Shown: positions 8,014-16,024 of the stretch, piece after piece
Layout: each line of letters opens with the position of its first letter
How positions within the stretch are numbered: position 1 is the first letter of the stretch
Assembly: GCA_014338005.1 (NCBI GenBank)
Contig: QUBZ01000024.1
Coordinates: forward strand, 1 to 46,903
DNA length: 46,903 nt
Source of the DNA: Chloroflexota bacterium
Lineage (GTDB): Bacteria > Chloroflexota > Anaerolineae > Aggregatilineales > Phototrophicaceae
Direction of reading: 5' to 3'
The notes under the pieces: generated by a model
The model's database searches: none
What the model saw: only the letters and a program-made list of their open reading frames with translations
Told to the model about the DNA's origin: nothing
Program-made: the position numbers and the translations under genes

Positions 8014-10038
8014 TTACACCTCACGACTCAAAATCAAATTCCGGTAAACATCCACCCGCGCCGACCAGCCCGCCGCGAGATAAACGGTGCTGTCCATCTG
8101 GAACACCAGCGCCGGGCCGGCAAAGGCCGCCCCCGGCGGCAGCGCATCCCGCTCGTAAAGCGCCAGATTCACCCCATCGGCGGTGGTTTTGCGGCCTAAA
8201 AATGCGGCTGGCAGGGGCGATGGGCGCTGCGCCTCGTCTTCTCTCTCCAAAACCGGCTTTTCCACCATACCCACCGCTTGCAAACGCAGGTTCACCACCT
8301 CGACCGCCCGCCCCGGCATGGCATGGCCGTAAGTGCTGCGATGCAGGCCATGAAAACGAGACAACATCGCTTCTGTTGGGTCTCTATCGCCGATTTCCAG
8401 AGGAACGGTTAGTTCATACGCCTGGCCTTCGTAGCGCATATCCAGCATACCTCGCAGGATACGCCGCTCCGGCGTTATGCCCTCCCGCGCCAGGTCATCC
8501 TGTGTCTGCCGTTCCAGTTCATCCAGCATTTCAATTACAAACATCATCGTTTCGGGCTGCATACGGCGCAAGATTGACCGGCTGTAATCCAGCGCCACGT
8601 CCGCCGCCAGCAGGCCGAAAGCGCATAACACGCCGGGATAACGCGGCACCAGCACACGGTTGATATCCAGGCTTTCGGCCACCTCGCAGGCGTGCAGCGG
8701 CCCCGCGCCGCCAAAAGCCACCAGCGTAAAATCGCGCGGGTCGTACCCCCGCGCCACCGATACGCGCCGCAGCGCCCGGTTGATGTTGATGTTGGCGACC
8801 CGGACGATGCCCAGCGCCGCCGCTTCAACGCCGGTCTTCATAGCGCGCGCCATCTCGCCGACCGCCGCCCGCGCCGCATCCACGTCCAGCGCCAACCGCC
8901 CGCCCAGGAAGTGACCGGCGTCCAGCCGCCCCAGAACGGCGTTGGCATCGCTGACCGTCATCTGCCGACCGCCGCGCCCGTAGATGATCGGGCCGGGGTC
9001 GGCCCCGGCGCTTTCCGGCCCCACCCGCAGCGCGCCGCCGGCATCCAGCCGGGCAATCGAACCGCCGCCCGCGCCGATAGTTTCGATGTCCAGCAGGCGA
9101 ATCCGCAGCGGCAGGCCGTCAATTTCTGACTGCGGGCGCAGAACCGGCTGCCCCGGACACACCGCCACATCGGTCGAAGTGCCGCCGATGTCCAGCGTGA
9201 TGATGTGGTCGAAACCGGCCAGCTTCGCCAGATAATACGCGCCGATCACGCCCGCCGCCGGGCCGCTCAGCGCCGTCTGGACGGCCTGCTGGCGCGCCCG
9301 TTCCGCGCTCATCACGCCCCCATCGGATTTCATCATCCGCAGGGTGCAGCCGTCCGGCAGCCGGCTTTCAACCTGGCTCAGATAGCGGCTCATCACCGGG
9401 CGCACATAGGCATCCAGCGTTACGGTGCTGGCGCGCTCGTACTCGCGGAATTCCGGCAGCACCTCGCAGGAAAGCGCGATCTGCTCCTCGCGCAGCAGGC
9501 CGCGTTCCAGAATCCGCGCCCGGACGGCCTGTTCGTGCGCCGGGTTCAGGTAGCTGTACAAAAAACACACGGCGGCAGCTTCGATGTCCTGCCCGGCCAT
9601 GTCGTCCAATACCACGTCCAGCGCGGCGGTGTCGAGCGGCTTCAACACCGCGCCGGTAAAATCCAGCCGTTCGGGGACTTCGTAACACCAGCGGCGCGGG
9701 ATGAGCGGCGGCGGAAGCTGCGGTTGGAGCGCGTATAAAACCGGGCGATTCTGCCGCCCGATGAACAGCAGATCGCGGAAACCCAACGTGGTGATAAAAG
9801 CCGTCCGCGCGCCCTTACGCTCCAGGATGGCATTGGTCGCCACCGTCGAGCCGTGCGACACACGTCGCAGCGCCGCCAGTCCCCCCGGCGTGATAGCTTC
9901 CAGGCCGTCCAGCATGGCCTGGGCGGGGTCGCGCGGGGTGCTGAGCAGCTTGTGAATCGCCAGCCGGCCGTCCACACTCATCACCAGATCGGTGAACGTG
10001 CCGCCGATATCCACGCCGACCACACCCTGACCGCTCAT
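8014..10038 (-). CDS. Hydantoinase/oxoprolinase family protein, HyuA-type ATP-binding subunit
   Basis: About 674 residues. The start at 10038 (MSGQGVVGVDIGGTFTD) has AGAGG 9 bases upstream. Two earlier in-frame starts are worse: 10047 abuts the ribosome site and 10086 has none. The N-terminal VDIGGTFTDLV is the HyuA phosphate-binding motif of the ASKHA-fold ATPases. Further in, a LDIGGTSTDVAV motif and GRGGRQMTVSDANAVLGRL are typical of HydA/oxoprolinase A subunits. These enzymes hydrolyse cyclic amides such as hydantoins or 5-oxoproline with ATP, normally with a HyuB partner. No HyuB gene is adjacent, so the substrate is uncertain. It is divergent from the ABC importer, sharing a roughly 250-base control region. 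Confidence 0.88.
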   Translation of the reverse strand: MSGQGVVGVDIGGTFTDLVMSVDGRLAIHKLLSTPRDPAQAMLDGLEAITPGGLAALRRVSHGSTVATNAILERKGARTAFITTLGFRDLLFIGRQNRPVLYALQPQLPPPLIPRRWCYEVPERLDFTGAVLKPLDTAALDVVLDDMAGQDIEAAAVCFLYSYLNPAHEQAVRARILERGLLREEQIALSCEVLPEFREYERASTVTLDAYVRPVMSRYLSQVESRLPDGCTLRMMKSDGGVMSAERARQQAVQTALSGPAAGVIGAYYLAKLAGFDHIITLDIGGTSTDVAVCPGQPVLRPQSEIDGLPLRIRLLDIETIGAGGGSIARLDAGGALRVGPESAGADPGPIIYGRGGRQMTVSDANAVLGRLDAGHFLGGRLALDVDAARAAVGEMARAMKTGVEAAALGIVRVANININRALRRVSVARGYDPRDFTLVAFGGAGPLHACEVAESLDINRVLVPRYPGVLCAFGLLAADVALDYSRSILRRMQPETMMFVIEMLDELERQTQDDLAREGITPERRILRGMLDMRYEGQAYELTVPLEIGDRDPTEAMLSRFHGLHRSTYGHAMPGRAVEVVNLRLQAVGMVEKPVLEREDEAQRPSPLPAAFLGRKTTADGVNLALYERDALPPGAAFAGPALVFQMDSTVYLAAGWSARVDVYRNLILSREV

Positions 10039-10116
10039 CACTATCATCCTCTCAGCGAATGCTCCCAAACCGGACGAAGTATACACCGGCGGCCTTCAGG
10101 AACGCTAAAGGGGGAA

Positions 10117-10130
10117 CACGATCTATCGTG
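10117..10130. promoter_or_regulatory. Palindrome in the divergent control region
   Basis: CACGAT-CT-ATCGTG is a perfect 6-base dyad with a 2-base centre, lying between the divergent hydantoinase-type and ABC-importer genes. Its position suits an operator for a dimeric regulator. The regulator is unknown and none is encoded next to it. Confidence 0.35.
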
Positions 10131-10143
10131 CTTAGCCAGCCGG

Positions 10144-10172
10144 CTGTAACGAAATAAGCTGTGTGGTATTAT
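10144..10172 (+). promoter_or_regulatory. Predicted extended -10 promoter of the ABC importer operon
   Basis: TGGTATTAT (10164-10172) is an extended -10 element (TGn plus TATTAT). The -35 position 17 bases upstream (CTGTAA, 10144-10149) is poor, as expected for an extended -10 promoter. A start near 10179 would leave a leader of about 115 bases before the ATG at 10294. Confidence 0.45.
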
Positions 10173-10293
10173 TTGCATACGGTTTGCCGCCAGCCGTTAA
10201 GACGCGGCACGTAACCCGGAAAGAGAGGTGTGCCAGACAAAACAGCAGGTTTTAAAGAGCGCCGCTTTTGTTGAAGAAATGGAGTATGCACAA

Positions 10294-11571
10294 ATGAGCC
10301 GTAGAATTACTTTTATCGTCGTGTTGGTCGTCCTGGCGGCACTGGTCATCGGGCCGGCAGCCGCGCAGGATACGATCCGTGTGGTATTCTACCAGCGCGG
10401 TTATGTCGAGGGCGGCGATACATCCTCGATCAATACTGACCTGTCTATTGCCGCTTTTGAGGAACGATTCCCCAATATTGATGTGGAAATCGTCGGCATC
10501 CCCTGGACGGCGGAAGGTACGGCTAAACTGGAAGCGGCCCTGGCCGCCGGAACAGACATCAACATCTTCCGTGTCACCAATACCGACGTGATTCGTTACG
10601 CCCGTGAGGGCATCTTGTCCCCGCTGGATGACATCCTCACTGAAGCAGACCTGGCCGACATCTACCCCGCCGGTTTGCAGGCCGTAACCGATGCTGGAAG
10701 CATCTGGGCGTGGCCGCTGTGGGCGACGGCAGTGCCGATCATGGCGAACACCGAATATTTTGAGATGCGCGGCGTTGAACTGCCCACCGTCGAAGAAGGC
10801 TGGACGTGGGATGAGTTTGTCGAGGCGGCCAAAGCCCTGACATTCGTTCGCGAGGACGGCTTGCAGGTTTACGGCTTCTCGTCGTCCTTTGATATTGACT
10901 TCGTAGGCGTCGAGCCGCTGTATTACATTGACGGCGGGCGCGTCCGCAGCGAAGATGGCAAGACTTTCGTCCAGAACAGCCCCGAAGCTGTGTCCGCGCT
11001 CCAGAAGATCGCCGACCTGGCGCTGGTTCACCGGGTTGTGCCGCCGGACTTCGGCCAGGCCAAACAGCTCATCGTGCGCGGTTACTTCAAAGACACCCGC
11101 ACAGTCGCTATGTTCATGGAGCCGCCCGGCTTCATCCCTGACCTGGAAGCGGCGAACTTCCCGCTGGCTATTCTCCCTGTGCCGATTGGCGACTCTGGTG
11201 AACCGGTTTCGACCGGCGGCATCGGCCTGTACGCAGTGGTGGACGTAGCCGACGAAAAAGCCGAAGCAGCGGCGCACGAACTGGGCCGCTGGCTGACCGG
11301 CGCCGAAGTGGCCGAACTGGTTCCCGGCTACCAGCTCGCGCCGAGTATGCGTGCCAGCAACAACAGCTACGCCACCGACGAAAAACGCGCCGTCATCAAT
11401 GCGATGGTGGCCTCCAATATCTTCGAGTTCCCGTTTGCGATTCCGTCGGAGTTAAAAGCCAACTACTACGCCGCGCTGCAATCCATCATCCTGGGGCAGC
11501 AGACGCCGCAGGAAGCGATGGACGCTATCGCGCCGGAATATCAGGCCGCGCTGGACGAAGCCAACCAGTAG
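10294..11571 (+). CDS. ABC transporter extracellular solute-binding protein (family 1, sugar type)
   Basis: 425 residues from ATG 10294, which has GGAG 9 bases upstream and begins directly with a signal peptide (MSRRITFIV...GPAAAQD). No lipobox cysteine is present at the cleavage site, so it is probably secreted or held by other means. The fold markers are those of MalE-like proteins: an N-terminal lobe with LSIAAFEERFPNIDVEIV, a central WTWDEFVEAAKALT segment, and the usual C-terminal helices with ALQSIILGQQTPQEAMD. It captures a substrate, probably a carbohydrate, for the two permeases downstream. The ATPase is not encoded here, so a shared MsiK/UgpC-type ATPase elsewhere is expected. Substrate cannot be read from sequence. 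Confidence 0.9.
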   Translation: MSRRITFIVVLVVLAALVIGPAAAQDTIRVVFYQRGYVEGGDTSSINTDLSIAAFEERFPNIDVEIVGIPWTAEGTAKLEAALAAGTDINIFRVTNTDVIRYAREGILSPLDDILTEADLADIYPAGLQAVTDAGSIWAWPLWATAVPIMANTEYFEMRGVELPTVEEGWTWDEFVEAAKALTFVREDGLQVYGFSSSFDIDFVGVEPLYYIDGGRVRSEDGKTFVQNSPEAVSALQKIADLALVHRVVPPDFGQAKQLIVRGYFKDTRTVAMFMEPPGFIPDLEAANFPLAILPVPIGDSGEPVSTGGIGLYAVVDVADEKAEAAAHELGRWLTGAEVAELVPGYQLAPSMRASNNSYATDEKRAVINAMVASNIFEFPFAIPSELKANYYAALQSIILGQQTPQEAMDAIAPEYQAALDEANQ

Positions 11572-11594
11572 CGCCCTGGCTCAACGCTTGTTAT

Positions 11595-11619
11595 GGGGGA
11601 GGGGCTGCGCCTCTCCCCC
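11595..11619 (+). other. Intercistronic stem-loop after the binding-protein gene
   Basis: GGGGGAGGGGC (11595-11605) pairs with GCCTCTCCCCC (11609-11619) around a TGC loop, giving 11 pairs including one G-U wobble. No T-run follows, so full termination is unlikely. In binding-protein-dependent importers a stem-loop here typically stabilises the upstream message and lowers permease expression. Confidence 0.6.
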
Positions 11620-11661
11620 CGCTTGTGTATCCCTGTTTTGCAAGCTGTGAGGATGCCATTG

Positions 11662-12567
11662 ATGAACGCTGTTTCGCCGGCGCTGGTTCAGCGGGCGACG
11701 CTGTTCTGGAATCGCCATAAATGGAGCTATTTTTTTGTGCTGCCCAGCACGCTTTTATTCATCCTGTTTATTGTTTATCCGCTGTTTCAGGCATTCCTGC
11801 TGTCGTTTCAGGACGTGGGGCTGCGGCGCGCCGAATGGGTGGGGCTGAAAAATTTTGAGTTTTTGTTCAACAGCACCCTGTTTCACAAATCGCTGTTGAA
11901 TACGTTCGTTTATGCGTTTTTTGTCGTGGTCTCGTGGACGACCTCCTCGCTGGTGGTGGCGGTGCTGCTTCAGCCGTTTTCCAATTGGGTGCGGGCCGTT
12001 TTTCGCGGCGCGTTTTACCTGCCGTATGTTTCCAGCGTGGTCGTCATTTCACTGGTATGGCTGTGGATTTTCCAGCCGGATTTCGGCTTTCTGAATTACA
12101 TCCTCGGCCTGCTGGGAATCCCGCGCGTTCTGTGGTTGCAAGACCCCAATATCGCCCTGTGGAGCATCGTCCTCAGCACCATCGTCATCATACCGGGGAC
12201 AGGTGTGGTCATTTATTCGGCGGCGTTGGGCGCAATCCCGACCGAATATTACGATGCCGCCGAAGTCGAAGGCGCGAACGCTTTCCACCGGCTGCGTTTT
12301 ATCACCTTCCCGCTGCTGAAGCCGACCACGCTGTATCTGGTGGTGATTTACACCATTGCCGGTTTTCAGATTTTCGAGCGCGTCTACGTGATGACCGGCG
12401 GCGGCCCGGTCAATTCCACCATGACGCTGGTGCAGTTAATCTACCGCACCGCTTTTTCCGACTTTAACTATGGCCGCGCCAGCGCCATCGCGCTGGTACT
12501 GTTCGCCATCATCGCCCTGTTTTCGTTTTTGCAGTTCCGCGTCCTCAGCAGCGATTACGAGTATTAA
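11662..12567 (+). CDS. ABC transporter permease, MalF/UgpA type
   Basis: 301 residues from ATG 11662, which has GAGG (11649-11652) 9 bases upstream. The ATG at 11653 abuts that ribosome site and is less likely. Six transmembrane segments are apparent, beginning with YFFVLPSTLLFILFIVYPLF. The cytoplasmic EAA loop reads YYDAAEVEGANAFHRLRFIT, matching the carbohydrate-uptake permease family that contacts the ATPase. It forms the membrane channel together with the next gene, whose ATG follows after 3 bases. A strong stem-loop lies between it and the binding-protein gene. Confidence 0.9.
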   Translation: MNAVSPALVQRATLFWNRHKWSYFFVLPSTLLFILFIVYPLFQAFLLSFQDVGLRRAEWVGLKNFEFLFNSTLFHKSLLNTFVYAFFVVVSWTTSSLVVAVLLQPFSNWVRAVFRGAFYLPYVSSVVVISLVWLWIFQPDFGFLNYILGLLGIPRVLWLQDPNIALWSIVLSTIVIIPGTGVVIYSAALGAIPTEYYDAAEVEGANAFHRLRFITFPLLKPTTLYLVVIYTIAGFQIFERVYVMTGGGPVNSTMTLVQLIYRTAFSDFNYGRASAIALVLFAIIALFSFLQFRVLSSDYEY

Positions 12568-12570
12568 CCG

Positions 12571-13506
12571 ATGGCCGCAAAAAGTGTTCCCTACGCCGAA
12601 TTGACGACGCTGCGGAAACGCTACAACCGCCGACGCCTGGATATTTCTAAACTGCTGGTGCTGATTTTGCTGACGACGATGGCGGTGGTCAGCCTGTTTC
12701 CGCTGTACTGGATATTCGCTACCGCCCTCACGCCGGCAGCCTCTACCGTTAAGATTCCGCCGGAGTTGATTCCGGCCAATCCCACGCTGGACAACTTTTT
12801 CGAGATCGCCAAAGCCGGCGGCACGACGACCCTCCACCTGCCGTTCGTGGACGAGCCGCTGCACATCCAGCGCGTGTGGCTGTGGCTGTTTAATACGGCG
12901 CTGTACGCCGTCATCAGCATGGTCATTCATCTGGTGTTCGACTCGATGGCGGCTTATGCGCTGGCGAAACGGCGTTTTCCCGGCGCGCGCCCGCTGTTCT
13001 GGCTCATCCTGGCCGCCATCATGATTCCGCCGCAGGTGACGCTGATTCCGCTGTTTTTCCTGGTGCGGGATATGGGGTTGAACAACACCTTTCAAGGGCT
13101 GCTGCTGCCGGGGCTGGCAGATGTAATCGGCATCTTCCTGCTCAAACAGTTCATGCAGACCATACCGAGCGAACTGGAGGAGGCCGCGCGCATTGACGGC
13201 GCTTCCGAGTGGCAGATTTACCGGCTGGTGATTATGCCGCTTTCGATTCCCGCGCTGGCCGTGACGGCCATTTTCGCCTTCCAGCGTTACTGGAATAACT
13301 TTCTGTGGCCGCTGGTCATCACCCATAACCCTGACCTGTTCACGCTCCAGGTGGGGCTGTCGTACATCCAGAACGGCGAGTTCGGCACCAATTACGGGCT
13401 GTTGATGTCCGGCGCGGCGCTGGCGGCGCTGCCGATGATCGCGGTCTTTTTCGCCTTCCAGAGATATTTTGTGCAGGGCTTACGCATCGGCGCAGTTAAA
13501 GGCTGA
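12571..13506 (+). CDS. ABC transporter permease, MalG/UgpE type
   Basis: 311 residues. The N-terminus is cytoplasmic, followed by six membrane segments starting with LLVLILLTTMAVVSLFPLYW. The EAA motif is EEAARIDGASEWQIYRLVI, typical of the CUT1 carbohydrate permease pair. The start follows the previous stop by 3 bases, implying translational coupling. It ends the importer operon; about 40 bases downstream a separate promoter serves the nitrilase gene. Together with the preceding two genes it makes an importer lacking its own ATPase gene. Confidence 0.9.
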   Translation: MAAKSVPYAELTTLRKRYNRRRLDISKLLVLILLTTMAVVSLFPLYWIFATALTPAASTVKIPPELIPANPTLDNFFEIAKAGGTTTLHLPFVDEPLHIQRVWLWLFNTALYAVISMVIHLVFDSMAAYALAKRRFPGARPLFWLILAAIMIPPQVTLIPLFFLVRDMGLNNTFQGLLLPGLADVIGIFLLKQFMQTIPSELEEAARIDGASEWQIYRLVIMPLSIPALAVTAIFAFQRYWNNFLWPLVITHNPDLFTLQVGLSYIQNGEFGTNYGLLMSGAALAALPMIAVFFAFQRYFVQGLRIGAVKG

Positions 13507-13544
13507 CATCTGCGCCCCACACCGGGCAGAACGGTTAAGAGGGC

Positions 13545-13572
13545 TTGAGATGGCGCGGTTCGGCGTTACACT
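13545..13572 (+). promoter_or_regulatory. Predicted promoter of the nitrilase-family gene
   Basis: TTGAGA (13545-13550), a 16-base spacer and TACACT (13567-13572) lie upstream of the ATG at 13609, with a strong GGAGGTGA ribosome site between. This suggests expression independent of the importer operon. Confidence 0.5.
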
Positions 13573-13608
13573 ATAAGTCAGAAATGCCTGCTAACCGGAG
13601 GTGATTTT

Positions 13609-14733
13609 ATGCCCCGCACGCTCAAAATCGCGCCTGTTCAAATGGACGTGAAACCGGAGCCGGTCGCCCGCCGGCTGGAACGCGCCGCCGACCTGATCGC
13701 CGAAGCCGTGTCGGCGGGCGCGCAGGTCGTCGTGCTGCCGGAAGTGTTCAACACCGGCTACGAATACAGCGACGCCAACTATACCCTGGCCGAACCGATG
13801 GATGGCCCGACCGTGACCTGGATGAAAAACCAGGCCGCGCTGCACAATATCCACCTGGCCGGGTCGCTGCTGCTGCTGGACGACGAGGACATCTACAACG
13901 CGGCGCTGCTGGTCGCGCCCGATGGCCGCCTGTGGCGCTACGACAAACACTACCCCTGGCTGTGGGAGCGCGCTTACTTCCGTGAAGGCAGCCGCATCAC
14001 CGCCGCCGATACTGACTTCGGGCGCGTGGGTATGATGATCTGCCACGATTACAACCACGCCGAACTGTGGGAGCGGTACGCCGGCAAGGTGGACTTGCTG
14101 CTGGTCATCAGTTCGCCGCCGCGCATGTACGATTTCGACCTGATTTTCCCCGACGGCCTGCGCCTGAACATCAACCATGTGCTGGGGCGGCTGCCGCTGC
14201 TGGTCGCGCCGGGCCGTCACCCCTGGGGCGATGATCTTGACCAGCACGCCGCCTGGATGCGCGTGCCGGTCGTCGTCACTCTGGGCAGCGGCGTCTTTCG
14301 TTCCCGGATGCCGCAGGCGCGGCTGTCGCTGGCGGCGCTGCTGGGGCTGCGGCCAGACCTGTGGGAGCGCATCCCCCAGGCGAGCGAAACAGTGGTCGAA
14401 GCCGGTTTTGACCTGGAAACCAAAGTTGTGGATGCCGCCGGGCAGGTGCTGGCGCGCGTAACCGAACCGGGCGACGGCTTCACGCTGGCGGAAGTCACCC
14501 TGCCGGACGAACGCCCCGCGCCCGGCTATCCGCAGCCGAAGTTCGATATGCGCCCGCTGGCTTATCTGCTTTCGGACATCCTCGGCCCCGCGCTGCTGGT
14601 GGAAACCTACCGCCAGGGCGCGCGGCGGGTTTGGGGCGCACGTATGGCCCCGCCTGACCCGCGCACGCGCCTGTGGCTGGTGATCGCGCTGGCGGCGGCG
14701 CTGGCCGGCTGGTTTTTGGGGAAACGGCGCTGA
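13609..14733 (+). CDS. Carbon-nitrogen hydrolase (nitrilase superfamily) with C-terminal membrane tail
   Basis: 374 residues; the start has a strong GGAGGTGA ribosome site. The Glu-Lys-Cys catalytic triad of the nitrilase superfamily is visible: E45 in LPEVFNTG, K113 in YDKHYPW and C145 in MMICHDYNH. These enzymes hydrolyse amides or nitriles through a thioester intermediate. The last 25 residues (about 350-370) form a hydrophobic helix followed by GKRR, which would anchor the catalytic domain to the membrane with its body in the cytoplasm. Such a tail is unusual for this superfamily outside Lnt-type enzymes, and this protein lacks the multiple N-terminal helices of Lnt. Substrate unknown. 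It is convergent with the methyltransferase gene, 11 bases away. Confidence 0.85.
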   Translation: MPRTLKIAPVQMDVKPEPVARRLERAADLIAEAVSAGAQVVVLPEVFNTGYEYSDANYTLAEPMDGPTVTWMKNQAALHNIHLAGSLLLLDDEDIYNAALLVAPDGRLWRYDKHYPWLWERAYFREGSRITAADTDFGRVGMMICHDYNHAELWERYAGKVDLLLVISSPPRMYDFDLIFPDGLRLNINHVLGRLPLLVAPGRHPWGDDLDQHAAWMRVPVVVTLGSGVFRSRMPQARLSLAALLGLRPDLWERIPQASETVVEAGFDLETKVVDAAGQVLARVTEPGDGFTLAEVTLPDERPAPGYPQPKFDMRPLAYLLSDILGPALLVETYRQGARRVWGARMAPPDPRTRLWLVIALAAALAGWFLGKRR

Positions 14734-14744
14734 CGTTTTGACGC

Positions 14745-15947
14745 TCAAACGGGCGGCAGCAGGTTGGTAAAGGCCGCGCCGAGCAGCGTTTCCAGATACG
14801 GCGTTACGTTCCAGAAGGCTTTCAGGTCAGTGTACTCGCGCGCGAAGGCCGGGCCGCCGGGGGCGGTTCGCCGGACGGCGCGAATCATCAGGTTGCGGTC
14901 GGTGTGTTCGGAGGCGACGAACTCCACCACATCGGTTTTGTAGCCCATGATTCGCAGGATGAGGGCGCGAAACGAATCGGTCAGGATGTCCGCCAGCCGG
15001 TTTTTGAGGATGCCATGCCGCATCACCGGCTGCATAGGGGCGCGCGTTTCAAGCTGGGCGTTCAGGTGGTGATGACAGCACGGCGCGGCCAGAATCAGCC
15101 CCGCCCCGGAGGCGATGCCCAGCGCCAGCGCCTCGTCGGTGGCCGTGTCGCAGGCGTGCAGCGCGATCACGATGTCCGGCGGCGCGTCCGGCTGAAAAGC
15201 CGCGATGCTTGACCGGCAGAAAACCGCATCCTCCAGGCGCATTTCCCGGCTCAACCGGCTGCTCTGTTCGATCAGCTTTTCGTTCACGTCCACGCCCACC
15301 AGCCGCGCCGGAATCCCGCGCAGGTTGTTGAGGTAATGATACACGGCAAAACTGAGGTACGAAGCGCCGCAGCCGCAGTCCAGCACGTTCAGCGGGCGGC
15401 CAGGGGCCAGCGTTTCCAGCACGCCGGTATGTTCCAGCAGCTTCAAAAATTCGTTGATCTGCGCCAGTTTGCCGCGCCTGTCGGCCTTGATTCGGCCATC
15501 GGCGGTTTGCAGGCCGAGCGCCTGTAAAAAAGAATCGGGGCGGTCGGCAGGGATGGGCGCTGCTTTAGGCGCGTCGTGCGCCAGTTCCGGCGGGCGTGTT
15601 TCGCCGTTCCGCGCCTGCCGGTGCAGGATGGCGCGGCCTTTTTGGGTGATCTGCACGTGCAGGTCTTCACCGGTCGAGCGCACCAGGATGCTGCCGAACG
15701 GCAGCGCCAGCGCCTCATCCAGCTGCATTTCCACCTCCGCCGCCGGGTAGTTCTGCGTGAAATCCTGTTTGTCGGTGAAGCGTGAAAACTGCCAGAAGCG
15801 CCGGTTTTTGATCTGCACCGGGCGCACGACGATCATGCGCCAGGGGTTTTCGGCCAGGCCGCGCCGCGCGCCCTTCAGGGTCATCTGCACGAAGGTTGTT
15901 TCGTCCAGCACCCGCCGTTTGATGATTTCCCAGTAATCTTCGGCCAT
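14745..15947 (-). CDS. Class I SAM-dependent methyltransferase (Methyltransf_32-like)
   Basis: 400 residues from ATG 15947 with AGGA 8 bases upstream. A much longer open frame extends to 16643, but it reads antisense-frame through the citrate synthase and has no coding character. The N-terminal half (about 1-150) is an uncharacterised region. The C-terminal half contains VLDCGCGASYLSFAVYHYL (motif I), LVGVDVNEKLIEQS (motif II), and HACDTATDEAL with a CCHHHLN stretch. These are typical of the family that includes GSTCD-like methyltransferases, possibly RNA-modifying. It has its own promoter with a consensus -10. Substrate unknown. Confidence 0.82.
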   Translation of the reverse strand: MAEDYWEIIKRRVLDETTFVQMTLKGARRGLAENPWRMIVVRPVQIKNRRFWQFSRFTDKQDFTQNYPAAEVEMQLDEALALPFGSILVRSTGEDLHVQITQKGRAILHRQARNGETRPPELAHDAPKAAPIPADRPDSFLQALGLQTADGRIKADRRGKLAQINEFLKLLEHTGVLETLAPGRPLNVLDCGCGASYLSFAVYHYLNNLRGIPARLVGVDVNEKLIEQSSRLSREMRLEDAVFCRSSIAAFQPDAPPDIVIALHACDTATDEALALGIASGAGLILAAPCCHHHLNAQLETRAPMQPVMRHGILKNRLADILTDSFRALILRIMGYKTDVVEFVASEHTDRNLMIRAVRRTAPGGPAFAREYTDLKAFWNVTPYLETLLGAAFTNLLPPV

Positions 15948-15976
15948 CGCTGTTTTCCTGCCCATCGTTCGTGGTC

Positions 15977-15990
15977 GCATTATACAATGC
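15977..15990 (-). promoter_or_regulatory. Consensus -10 within a palindrome, methyltransferase promoter
   Basis: On the minus strand GCATT-GTAT-AATGC is a perfect 5-base dyad that contains TATAAT (plus-strand bases 15979-15984), an exact -10. The -35 position is a poor match. Transcription from here would give a leader of about 25 bases before the ATG at 15947. The dyad could be an operator or a coincidence of base composition. Confidence 0.45.
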
Positions 15991-16024
15991 GGCGGCGCGC
16001 CCTTGTAGGATGTCCCGGCGGGCG

